A stretch of 64,000 nucleotides of DNA from an uncultured Novosphingobium sp. (GTDB taxonomy: Bacteria > Pseudomonadota > Alphaproteobacteria > Sphingomonadales > Sphingomonadaceae). The notes under the pieces are model-generated. The model saw nothing but the letters and a program-made list of their open reading frames with translations, made no database searches and was not told where the DNA came from. The DNA lies in NCBI GenBank assembly GCA_946886075.1, contig CAMPHR010000004.1:1-64000 (forward strand). The letters are read 5' to 3'. The translations under genes and the position numbers were made by a program. Of this stretch, positions 54,243-62,431 are shown piece after piece. Numbering within the stretch: the first letter of the stretch is position 1; each line of letters opens with the position of its first letter.

Positions 54243-55369
54243 CAGTCGACATCCTCCACATCGACCTTCTCACCCGTGACCTTCTGCGACAGGGCGGCGG
54301 CCATGAACGGGTCGAGCGCGCCGTCGAGCACATCATCGGGAGAGGTGGAGGTGACGCCGGTGCGCAGGTCCTTCACCAGCTGATAGGGCTGAAGAACATA
54401 GGAGCGGATCTGGTGGCCCCAGCCGATTTCGGTCTTTGCCTGATATTCGCCCGAGGCGGCCGCCTCGCGCTTCTGCAATTCGGCTTCATAGAGCCGGGCC
54501 TTCAGCATGTTCATCGCCGTCGCGCGGTTCTTGTGCTGCGATCGGTCATTCTGCGACGCGACGATGATGCCGGAGGGGACGTGGGTGATGCGGACGGCGG
54601 AGTCGGTGGTGTTGACGTGCTGCCCGCCGGCGCCCGACGCGCGATAGGTGTCGATCTTGAGGTCGCTTTCCTTGACCTCAATATCGATGTCGTCGTCGAT
54701 CACCGGATAGACCCAGACGGACGAGAAGCTGGTGTGCCGCCGCGCCGAGCTGTCATAGGGGCTGATGCGGACGAGGCGATGCACGCCGCTTTCCGTCTTG
54801 GCATAGCCATAGGCGTTCTCGCCCTTGAACAGGAAGGTCGCGGACTTGATGCCCGCCTGGTCGCCGGCCTGATAATCGACCAATTCGACCTTGTAGCCGC
54901 GTCGTTCGGCCCAGCGGCGATACATGCGGGACAGCATCTCTGCCCAGTCCTGGCTCTCCGTGCCGCCCGCGCCCGCATGGATTTCAAGATAGGTGTCGCT
55001 GGCGTCCGCTTCGCCCGCGAGTAGCGCCTTGATCTTGTCCTCGTCCGCGCGATCGGCCAGCACCTTCAGTGATGCCACGCCTTCATTGACCATATCCTCA
55101 TCGCCTTCGGCTTCGGCCATTTCGATGAGTTCGGCGGTGTCGGTCTTCTCGCTGTCGATCGCCCGCGTCGCGCCGATCGCGGCTTCCAGCCGGGTACGCT
55201 CGCGCATGACTTCCTGCGCCATCTTCTGATTGTCCCAGAGAGTCGGGTCCTCGACGCGCGCGTTCAGCTCATCCAGGCGGCGCAGCGCGCGGTCCCAGTC
55301 GAGGAAGCGGCGCAGCAGGTCCAGCGCGGCGTCGATGCGGTCGATATATTGCTGCGCTTCGGCGCGCAT
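54242..55369 (-). CDS. prfB: Peptide chain release factor 2
   Basis: A 375-residue RF2 that recognises UGA and UAA stop codons. The catalytic GGQ is in ASGAGGQHVNTTDSAVRITH near residues 245-255, and the recognition region (SPYDSSARRHTSF) is complete. Unlike E. coli prfB, which needs a +1 frameshift after about 25 codons, this gene reads straight through LLRRFLDWDRALRRLDELN. The autoregulatory frameshift site is therefore absent. The stop overlaps the next gene's start by one base (TGATG). Confidence 0.96.
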   Translation of the reverse strand: MRAEAQQYIDRIDAALDLLRRFLDWDRALRRLDELNARVEDPTLWDNQKMAQEVMRERTRLEAAIGATRAIDSEKTDTAELIEMAEAEGDEDMVNEGVASLKVLADRADEDKIKALLAGEADASDTYLEIHAGAGGTESQDWAEMLSRMYRRWAERRGYKVELVDYQAGDQAGIKSATFLFKGENAYGYAKTESGVHRLVRISPYDSSARRHTSFSSVWVYPVIDDDIDIEVKESDLKIDTYRASGAGGQHVNTTDSAVRITHVPSGIIVASQNDRSQHKNRATAMNMLKARLYEAELQKREAAASGEYQAKTEIGWGHQIRSYVLQPYQLVKDLRTGVTSTSPDDVLDGALDPFMAAALSQKVTGEKVDVEDVD

Positions 55370-55480
55370 GGGGGAGTCTCCAGAAACTTCAGGGCGCTTG
55401 CAAGCCAGGGCCGAAACGCATCAAACGCCTGCCCCTATCCGAGGGCGCGGGATTTGGGAAGATTCAAATGGGCGTGATTG

Positions 55481-55609
55481 TCCCCCTCCCGCTTGCGGGA
55501 GGGGCTAGGGGTGGGCGCGAGCGCAGCGAGCTTCTGCGCTGGCCTTCCGAGACAAGGCAACGTCGCGCTAGCCCACCCCCTAGCCCCCTCCCGCAAGCGG
55601 GAGGGGGAA
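55481..55609. repeat. Long paired palindromic repeat between prfB and mrcA
   Basis: Two copies of a GC-rich element face each other. The left arm (55481-55515) and right arm (about 55571-55608) are reverse complements apart from two extra C residues. Each arm contains its own hairpin, CCCTCCCGCTTGCGGGAGGG-like. About 55 bases separate them. The pair could form one stem of about 35 bp or two short hairpins, the layout of BIME-type REP pairs. It lies in the gap upstream of prfB and just beyond the mrcA stop, so it may end or protect the mrcA message. Confidence 0.8.
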
Positions 55610-55621
55610 CAGCTTGCCCTA

Positions 55622-58138
55622 TCAATATATCCCCCCCTGCTCCTGCAGGAAGTCGCTGTCGGTGCGCTGCCGGGTCTGTGAGCGGGCTTCGCGGCGGGCG
55701 GCGGCTTGTTCCTGGGCGGCGACCTCTTCCTTGCGGATCGAGCGGCGCGGCTCGGTTTCGGGCTTGAACGCTTCCCAGATCACGGCTGGCTTGGGATCGT
55801 CGGTGGGCCATACGCCATAGACGCGCTTGCCCGAGCGGCGATCGATCGTCACCATGCGGATGCCAGCGGGCGCGACGAACGGCGTCTTTGGCATCGTTTC
55901 CAGCACAGGCGCCATCGCCGCTTTCCAGATCGGCGCGGCGACACGGCCGCCCTGAGCCCAGCCGCCCAGGCTGCGCGGCTGGTCGTAGCCGATATAGACG
56001 CCCGCGACGATGTCGGGCGATCCGCCGACGAACCAGACGTTGGTCGGGCCGTTGGTGGTGCCGGTCTTGCCGAACAGCGGGCGCTTGAGATCGGCCAGCA
56101 CTGTCGCGGTGCCACGCTGGATCACGCCTTCGGTAATGTGCACCACCTGATAGGCGGTCATCGGGTTCATCACCTGCCGCCCTTCGAAGCCGAAGCGGGG
56201 CATGGGCTTGCCATCCCAATTGGCCATGTTGCACCCGTCGCAGGCGCGCCAGCGGAGCGGCCATATCACCTTGCCGCGCCGGTCCTGCACATAGTCCATG
56301 ACCTTGGGCGATAGCTGGCGTCCATGGTTGGCGAGCATCGCATAGGCATTCACCATCCGCTCGACCGTGGTTTCGCCAGCGCCGAGAGCGAAGGAGAGGT
56401 AGGGCTGATAATCGCCGATCCCCATCGCCTTGATGGTGCGCACGACGCGGTCCATGCCGGTCTGGCTGGCGGCGCGCACCGTCATCAGGTTGCGTGATTG
56501 CTCGACGCCCCAGCGCATCGTCTGCGGCCCGGCGCTGCCGCCGGAGAAGTTGCGGAAGCATTTCTGCCCCAGCCCCGCGCCCTGATAGACGCACAAGGGG
56601 CCATCGACGATGATAGAGGCAGGCGTCATGCCATTGTCCAGCGCGGCGGCATAGACGAACGGCTTGATGGTCGATCCGGGCTGGCGCATCGCCTGCGTCG
56701 CGCGATTATAGGACGACAGGCGGTTGTCGAACCCGCCCTGCATGGCAAGCACCCGTCCGGAATGGACCTGCTCGGCCAACATGCCACCGGACACTTCGGG
56801 CACGTTGCGCAGCGCCCAGCTGGACCCGTTGCGCGCGACCACGATCAGGTCGCCAGGCTTCATGCTGTTGAACGCAGGCCCGCCAGCGCGGCGATAGGGC
56901 ATTTGCGCCGCGCTGGCGGGCAGGGTCGCGGTGGTCCCATCGGAAAAGCCGATTTCGGCCCCTGAAGAGCTGCGGTCGATCACCGCCGCCACGCGCCAAC
57001 CGGCGTAATCGATGCCGATATAGCTGGCGGCCAGTTCGCGCTTCCACCCCCGCGCCAGGTCGATCTTGCCTACCGGACCAGACCAACCCTTCCCTGCGTC
57101 GAAACGCAAAAGGCCGTTGCGCAGGGCGGTGGCGACCCCTTCCTGCAGCTTGGGATCATAGGGGCTGCGGACCCAGAGACCGCCCGCATAGACGCTGTTG
57201 GGGCCGTCTTCCGCCTTTTCGCCGAACAGGTCGATCAGGCGGCGGCGCACCTCTTCCATATAATAGCCACCCGCGCGCGCATCGAAGCTGGAGCCATGCT
57301 GTGCGACCGTGCCGAGCGGCTGGGCCTGTGCGTCGGTCAATTGCGCCTGGCTGATCCAGCCATTCTTGTACATCTCGCCAAGCGCCCAGTTGCGCCGGTC
57401 GAGCGCGCGCTCATGGCCCGTCGGGCTTTCCGGACGGTAATTGGCCGGTCCCTTGGGCAGGATCGCGAGATAGGCCATCTCCTGCAGCTTGAGGTCCGCG
57501 ACGTCCTTGCCGAAATAGGCCCGCGCCGCGGCCTGCACGCCATAGGCGTTCCGGCCCAGGAATATCTGGTTCAGGTAGAGTTCCAGGATCTGCTGCTTGG
57601 TCAGCACATTTTCCATGCGGTAGGCGAGGATCATCTCCTTCACCTTGCGCGTGGGGGAATATTCGTCGCCGATCAGCAGGTTCTTGGCGACCTGCTGGGT
57701 GATGGTCGATCCACCCTTCGCCCGCTGGCCGGACCCGATCTTGGTCACGTAGTCGAACACTGCGCCGAAAAAGCCCGGAATGTCGACGCCATGGTGATCG
57801 AAGAAGGTCTTGTCCTCCGCCGCCAGATAGGCGCGGATCAGCAGCGGCGGATAATCGCTATATTGCAGTTGGACGCGGCGTTCGCGGGCATAGCTGTGCA
57901 CCGGCTGGCCATTGATATCGCGCACGATCGTGGGAAGGGGCGGCTCATATTCCAGCAGCGTGGCGGCGTCGGGCAGGCCCCGCGCGAAGATCGCCCAGAA
58001 AGCCAGGATCGCCAGCAATATCCCGCCCAGCGCGATGGCCGCCCAGCGGAACCGGCGCCGTTGCCAAAGGGGGCCCAGCTTGCCCCTCAGGCGGTCGGCA
58101 AAGGACAAGCGGGCGGTATGGGGACGGGCCTCTTCCAT
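55622..58138 (-). CDS. mrcA: Penicillin-binding protein 1A (transglycosylase/transpeptidase)
   Basis: An 838-residue bifunctional class A PBP that polymerises glycan strands and cross-links peptides in the periplasm. One N-terminal anchor, FRWAAIALGGILLAILAFWA, follows a basic cytoplasmic tail. The GT51 domain has the catalytic Glu in AAEDKTFFDHHGVDIPG, KGGSTITQQVAKNLL and YLNQIFLGRNAYGVQAAARA. The transpeptidase has the Ser in RQPGSTIKPFVYAAA, SRN in WGVEQSRNLM and KTG in FGKTGTTNGPTNVW. It ends in a Glu/Arg/Gln-rich tail. I start at 58138; an in-frame ATG at 58162 adds eight residues. The amidase gene lies 66 bases upstream on the same strand. Confidence 0.95.
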   Translation of the reverse strand: MEEARPHTARLSFADRLRGKLGPLWQRRRFRWAAIALGGILLAILAFWAIFARGLPDAATLLEYEPPLPTIVRDINGQPVHSYARERRVQLQYSDYPPLLIRAYLAAEDKTFFDHHGVDIPGFFGAVFDYVTKIGSGQRAKGGSTITQQVAKNLLIGDEYSPTRKVKEMILAYRMENVLTKQQILELYLNQIFLGRNAYGVQAAARAYFGKDVADLKLQEMAYLAILPKGPANYRPESPTGHERALDRRNWALGEMYKNGWISQAQLTDAQAQPLGTVAQHGSSFDARAGGYYMEEVRRRLIDLFGEKAEDGPNSVYAGGLWVRSPYDPKLQEGVATALRNGLLRFDAGKGWSGPVGKIDLARGWKRELAASYIGIDYAGWRVAAVIDRSSSGAEIGFSDGTTATLPASAAQMPYRRAGGPAFNSMKPGDLIVVARNGSSWALRNVPEVSGGMLAEQVHSGRVLAMQGGFDNRLSSYNRATQAMRQPGSTIKPFVYAAALDNGMTPASIIVDGPLCVYQGAGLGQKCFRNFSGGSAGPQTMRWGVEQSRNLMTVRAASQTGMDRVVRTIKAMGIGDYQPYLSFALGAGETTVERMVNAYAMLANHGRQLSPKVMDYVQDRRGKVIWPLRWRACDGCNMANWDGKPMPRFGFEGRQVMNPMTAYQVVHITEGVIQRGTATVLADLKRPLFGKTGTTNGPTNVWFVGGSPDIVAGVYIGYDQPRSLGGWAQGGRVAAPIWKAAMAPVLETMPKTPFVAPAGIRMVTIDRRSGKRVYGVWPTDDPKPAVIWEAFKPETEPRRSIRKEEVAAQEQAAARREARSQTRQRTDSDFLQEQGGIY

Positions 58139-58204
58139 GACGAGACAGGGCTCTAAGGTCAAAATGCGGCCGACGCCAGTGGGGATCGACCGGATGCCGC
58201 TCCG

Positions 58205-59104
58205 TCAGCCGCCGCTGAGTGCCAGCCTGCGGGCGAAGTATATCTCGACCGCCTTCGCTACCCCCCTCGCGATGCCGCCGCGCCCTTCAGGCGAGGAGAG
58301 GAAAGCGGCATCCTCTGTATTGCTGATATAGCCGGTTTCGAACAGCACGGACGGCGTGTCGGGCGCCTTCAAAACCATGAGTGAGGCATAGCGATGAAAG
58401 GCGGGCCGGAACATCATGAACGGCTTGCCTTCCCGCTGGAGGAGGCGCGCGAAATTCGCTGATTCCTTCATTGTTTCACGCTGCGTCAGATCGATGAGGA
58501 TGGAGGAAACGGCATCGGTCTGGCCGCCGAGATTGACGCCATTGAGGACATCCGCCCTGTTCTCCCGCGCCGCCAGCCGCGCCGCTTCCCGGTCGGATGC
58601 GACTTCCGACAAGGTGTAGATCGTTGCCCCGCGCGCGTCATGATTGTCCGCCGAATCGGCATGGACGGAAATGAAGAGGTCCGCGTTCATCTTCCGCGCG
58701 ATGCCATAGCGTTCCTGCAGCACCAGAAAGCGATCATCATCGCGGGTCAGCGCCACCCGGACGCGGCCCGACTTCACCAGCTGATCCCGGATAGCCTGCG
58801 CGATGGCGAGCGTCAGGTCCTTCTCCCTCTCCCCCGTCTCGCCATTGATCGCGCCCGGATCATGGCCGCCATGCCCTGCATCGATGACGATCAGGGGACG
58901 GGAAGCGTCGGCCGACCCCTCCACCTTCGGCAGCGAGATGCCACGCGCCACGGGCGGGATCGGCACGGTGATGCTGTGCCACCGCCTGGCAGGACGCGGC
59001 GCCATGGACGCTGGCGGGGCGAAGCTGATGTGCCCAGCGCCGGAAGGGCCGGTCAGGAAAGCAGCTGCCAGGGCGAGCGCGTGAAGCATGGCGCGCTTTT
59101 GCAT
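58205..59104 (-). CDS. N-acetylmuramoyl-L-alanine amidase (Amidase_3, AmiC type)
   Basis: A 299-residue zinc amidase that cuts the bond between MurNAc and L-Ala, splitting septal peptidoglycan. A signal peptide (MQKRAMLHALALAAAFLTG) is followed by the Amidase_3 domain. VIDAGHGGHDPGAINGETG holds the first zinc His and a Glu follows, DLFISVHADSADN the third ligand region, and VLFETGYISNTEDA the catalytic Glu. There is no N-terminal AMIN targeting domain, unlike E. coli AmiC. I start at 59104, where the signal peptide is normal; 59131 is an in-frame alternative. mrcA follows 66 bases downstream, so the two cell-wall genes form an operon. Confidence 0.93.
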   Translation of the reverse strand: MQKRAMLHALALAAAFLTGPSGAGHISFAPPASMAPRPARRWHSITVPIPPVARGISLPKVEGSADASRPLIVIDAGHGGHDPGAINGETGEREKDLTLAIAQAIRDQLVKSGRVRVALTRDDDRFLVLQERYGIARKMNADLFISVHADSADNHDARGATIYTLSEVASDREAARLAARENRADVLNGVNLGGQTDAVSSILIDLTQRETMKESANFARLLQREGKPFMMFRPAFHRYASLMVLKAPDTPSVLFETGYISNTEDAAFLSSPEGRGGIARGVAKAVEIYFARRLALSGG

Positions 59105-59131
59105 CGTGCCGCGCCATGCCGTCCAGTCCAT

Positions 59132-59616
59132 TTCCGCAGCTACGCCTCGCCGCGATATTTACCTTTGCTTCACCATGTTCAGCGACATTAAGGGAAGAAT
59201 GGCGGCAATCATCATGGACGAAACAATTTCGCCCGGGACATTGCTAGGTTGCCCTTAGGCTGCTACCCATTCACATTCCTGAAAGAAACGCCCACATTAG
59301 GCCCGTTTCTTCATCGGGAACATTCACGGCAGCATCGGCGGGCGCTCAAGCGCTTGGACGCCGATGCGACGAAGAGGTTGACGCTGCATGAGGCATGATT
59401 TCCGTTCCACGCTGAGCCCATTGATGGGCGATGCGGCGTGGACGGAGCGGACCGGCACTTTGCCCGGCCCTGCCGATGCAGCAGAAGCGCAGTTTTTCCT
59501 GTCAAACCGGACGATAGCAACACCCGCGCCGCTGGCGGCGCGACTGCACTCGTCCCCCCACTATCGCGTGGCAGCCCGGCCCAGTGCCGCTGGCCGCCTT
59601 CGCCGGAGAATAATGA
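59132..59616. other. Divergent leader region between amidase and rne genes
   Basis: A 485-base gap holding the promoters of the amidase-mrcA operon and of rne. The part before rne is long for this compact genome, as expected if RNase E controls its own message through its 5' leader. GGAG lies about 12 bases before the rne start. No stable hairpin was assigned with confidence; a few short GC-rich inverted segments are present near 59320-59370. Confidence 0.45.
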
Positions 59617-62286
59617 ATGACAATGCGTATGCTGATCGATGCGCGCCACCGGGAAGAGACCCGGGTCGCGGTCGTCAAAGGTAACCGGATCGAGGAATTC
59701 GACTTCGAATCGGCCGAGCACAAGCAGCTCAAAGGCAATATCTACCTTGCCAAGGTCACCCGCGTAGAACCTTCGCTGCAGGCGGCGTTTGTCGATTATG
59801 GCGGCAACCGCCATGGCTTCCTCGCCTTCAGCGAAATCCATCCCGACTATTACCAGATCCCGCGCGAAGACCGCGAGGCGCTGCTGCGTGAAGAGCGCGA
59901 GCATGCCGAGGAAGAGGCTGCGTTGCGCGCCGATTTCGAGGATGACGAGGATCATCACGACGACGGGTTGGAAGTCGTCGAAGCCACGCATCATGAAGAT
60001 GACGAGGGCGAGCATGCCGAGGGTGCTGAAGGCGCCGAGGGCAACGGCAACAGGCGCGGCCGTCGCAAGCGTGGCGGGGATGAAGCCGCCGACGAACTGC
60101 GCCGCAAGCGCATGGCGCTGCGCCGCCGCTACAAGATTCAGGACGTCATCAAGCGCCGTCAGGTGCTGCTCGTCCAGGTCGTCAAGGAAGAGCGCGGCAA
60201 CAAGGGCGCGGCGCTGACCACCTATTTGTCGCTCGCCGGTCGCTATTGCGTGCTGATGCCGAACACCAGCCATGGCGGCGGCATTTCGCGCAAGATTTCG
60301 AACGCTGCCGATCGCAAGCGCTTAAAGACAATCATCGCGGAAATGAACCTGCCCTCCACCATGGGCTGCATCGTCCGCACCGCCGGGCTCCAGCGCACCA
60401 AGCCGGAGATCAAGCGCGACTTCGACTATCTCGCCCGCCTGTGGGACGAGATCCGCGAAAAGACGCTGAAATCCGAAGCGCCCGCGCTGATCCATAATGA
60501 CAGCGACCTCATCAAGCGCGCGATCCGCGATATCTACAACAAGGATATCGAAGAGGTCATCGTCGAGGGCGAATATGGCTACAAGGCCGCCAAGGACTTC
60601 ATGCGGCTGCTGATGCCCAGCCATGCGCGGCGGGTGCAGCAATATGCCGACGCGGTGTCGCTGTTCCAGCGCGCGGGCGTCGAGGATCAGCTCGCGGCGA
60701 TGTACAATCCCGTGGTGCAGCTGAAATCCGGTGGCTACCTCGTCATCAACCCGACCGAAGCGCTGGTGTCGATCGACATCAACTCGGGCCGTTCGACGCG
60801 TGAGCATGGCATCGAGCAGACCGCCGTCGCCACCAACCTGGAAGCCGCCCGCGAAATCGCCCGCCAGCTCCGCCTGCGCGACATGGCGGGCCTGGTCGTC
60901 ATCGACTTCATCGACATGGAGATGAACTCCAACATCCGTAAGGTCGAGAAGGCGATGAAGGAGGCGCTGAAGGACGATCGCGCCCGTATTCAGGTCGGCC
61001 GTATTTCGGGCTTTGGCCTGATGGAAATGAGCCGCCAGCGCCTGCGCACCGGCGTGCTGGAAGCGTCGACCCGTCAGTGCCCGCATTGCGAAGGCACGGG
61101 TCTCGTCCGCACGGCTTCGTCGGCGGGCCTTTCCGCGCTGCGCATGCTGGAAGAGGAAGCGGCGCGTGGTCGCGGCAACCTCGTCACGCTGCGCGCGAGC
61201 CAGGAAGCGGCCTTCTACGTCCTCAACAACAAGCGCCGCGAGCTCGATGAGATCGAGCAGCGCTATGGCGTCACCATCGCGATCCTGCCCGACGGCGAAG
61301 TCGAAGGCGCGCGCATGTCGGTGGAAGCCAGCGGCCCGCGTCCGGAACGGGTGGTGAGCTATGCTCCGCTCGTCGAGGAAGAGGATGACCTCGATATTGT
61401 CGAGGAATTGGAAGACGAGGAAATCGAGGAAGTCGAGGCCGCTGAACGCGAAGAGCGTGGCGACCGGGGTGAGGATCGCGATGGCGGACGCCGTCGTCGT
61501 CGCCGCCGCCGTCGCCGGGGTGGCCAACGCGACGATCACCATGGCGAGGGTCAGGCAGATGCTGCCGCCGCTTCCGCCGAAGAGGCTGACGAGGACGCTG
61601 AAGTCGCTGGCGAAGGGGCTGAAGAACAGCCCGCCGAAGCCGAGCGCGAGGGCGAAGAGTCCGGCCGCCGTCGTGGACGTCGTGGCCGCCGGGGTGGACG
61701 CCGCCGCCGTGAGGGCGAAGCGGGCGCAGAGGAAGCCGTCAGCGAAGGCGCCGAAACTGCCGAGCCCAGCGAGGAACCGGCCGAGGCTGGACCTGTAGCC
61801 GAAGTCGTAGCGGAAGCCGCACCGGAAGCAACGGCCGAGGAAGAGACGCCCAAGACGCGCCGCCGTCCTCGCGCTCGCAAGGCGAAGGAAGCCGAAGCAG
61901 CGCCTGCAGAAGCCCCGGCCGAAGCAGTCGAAGCGCCTGCCGAAGCAGCCGCCGAGGAAGCGCCTGCCAAGCCCAAGCGCACCCGCCGCAAGAAGGTAGA
62001 GGCGGCGCCTGAGGCGGCTGCCGAAGCGCAGCCTGCCCCGGAACCGGAGGCCGAAGCTCCTGCCAAGCCCAAGCGCACACGCCGCAAGAAGGTGGAGGCC
62101 GTCGCCCAGGAAGCCGTGGAGACGCCCTCCATTGCCGGGACCGATGCGCCCGAAGGTGAAGCAGCACCGGCCAATGCGAATGAAAACGCAGTCGCCGCCG
62201 TCGATGGAGACGAGGCTGCCGATACGCAGGGTGACGCAGACAGCGCACCGCGCCGTGGCTGGTGGCAGCGCACCTTCGGTCAGTAA
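59617..62286 (+). CDS. rne: Ribonuclease E/G family endoribonuclease
   Basis: An 889-residue RNase E. The S1 RNA-binding part covers about residues 35-120 (KGNIYLAKVTRVEPSLQAAF), with an acidic insertion EEREHAEEEAALRADFEDDE. The catalytic core follows with ALVSIDINSGRSTREHGIEQ and LVVIDFIDMEMNSNIRKVEK, giving the two active-site Asp residues. The zinc link CPHCEGTGLVRT joins subunits. From about 580 the protein is low-complexity: an acidic stretch, Arg-rich RRRRRRRRRGG-like text and Ala/Glu/Pro with the unit KPKRTRRKKVEA twice. Such tails bind RNA and degradosome partners. RNase E drives mRNA decay and rRNA/tRNA processing. A GC-rich hairpin follows the gene. Confidence 0.96.
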   Translation: MTMRMLIDARHREETRVAVVKGNRIEEFDFESAEHKQLKGNIYLAKVTRVEPSLQAAFVDYGGNRHGFLAFSEIHPDYYQIPREDREALLREEREHAEEEAALRADFEDDEDHHDDGLEVVEATHHEDDEGEHAEGAEGAEGNGNRRGRRKRGGDEAADELRRKRMALRRRYKIQDVIKRRQVLLVQVVKEERGNKGAALTTYLSLAGRYCVLMPNTSHGGGISRKISNAADRKRLKTIIAEMNLPSTMGCIVRTAGLQRTKPEIKRDFDYLARLWDEIREKTLKSEAPALIHNDSDLIKRAIRDIYNKDIEEVIVEGEYGYKAAKDFMRLLMPSHARRVQQYADAVSLFQRAGVEDQLAAMYNPVVQLKSGGYLVINPTEALVSIDINSGRSTREHGIEQTAVATNLEAAREIARQLRLRDMAGLVVIDFIDMEMNSNIRKVEKAMKEALKDDRARIQVGRISGFGLMEMSRQRLRTGVLEASTRQCPHCEGTGLVRTASSAGLSALRMLEEEAARGRGNLVTLRASQEAAFYVLNNKRRELDEIEQRYGVTIAILPDGEVEGARMSVEASGPRPERVVSYAPLVEEEDDLDIVEELEDEEIEEVEAAEREERGDRGEDRDGGRRRRRRRRRRGGQRDDHHGEGQADAAAASAEEADEDAEVAGEGAEEQPAEAEREGEESGRRRGRRGRRGGRRRREGEAGAEEAVSEGAETAEPSEEPAEAGPVAEVVAEAAPEATAEEETPKTRRRPRARKAKEAEAAPAEAPAEAVEAPAEAAAEEAPAKPKRTRRKKVEAAPEAAAEAQPAPEPEAEAPAKPKRTRRKKVEAVAQEAVETPSIAGTDAPEGEAAPANANENAVAAVDGDEAADTQGDADSAPRRGWWQRTFGQ

Positions 62287-62310
62287 GTAAGGACGTCCGC
62301 CTGATGAGCA

Positions 62311-62350
62311 ACGCCGCCGCCCTCCCGGCTTTCCGGAAAGGCGGCGGCGT
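62311..62350 (+). terminator. Hairpin after rne
   Basis: ACGCCGCCGCC and its perfect complement GGCGGCGGCGT bracket an 18-base loop, giving an 11-bp GC-rich stem starting 25 bases after the rne stop. The following sequence, TCTCGCTTC, has few T residues. It probably ends or stabilises the rne transcript without being a textbook terminator. Confidence 0.6.
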
Positions 62351-62431
62351 TCTCGCTTCAGGCGGAGTTCATGGCACTACTGGCAGGGGCGCGGACATGC
62401 TGCCTTCATCCCTGCTCCATGGTGATCGGCC

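Noticed and set aside
55464..56594. A 376-residue minus-strand reading frame
   Set aside because: It reads mrcA in a shifted frame; the true frame carries the KTG motif and the rest of the transpeptidase domain.
61551..62273. A 240-residue Ser/Ala-rich minus-strand reading frame
   Set aside because: It is the complement of the low-complexity RNase E tail.
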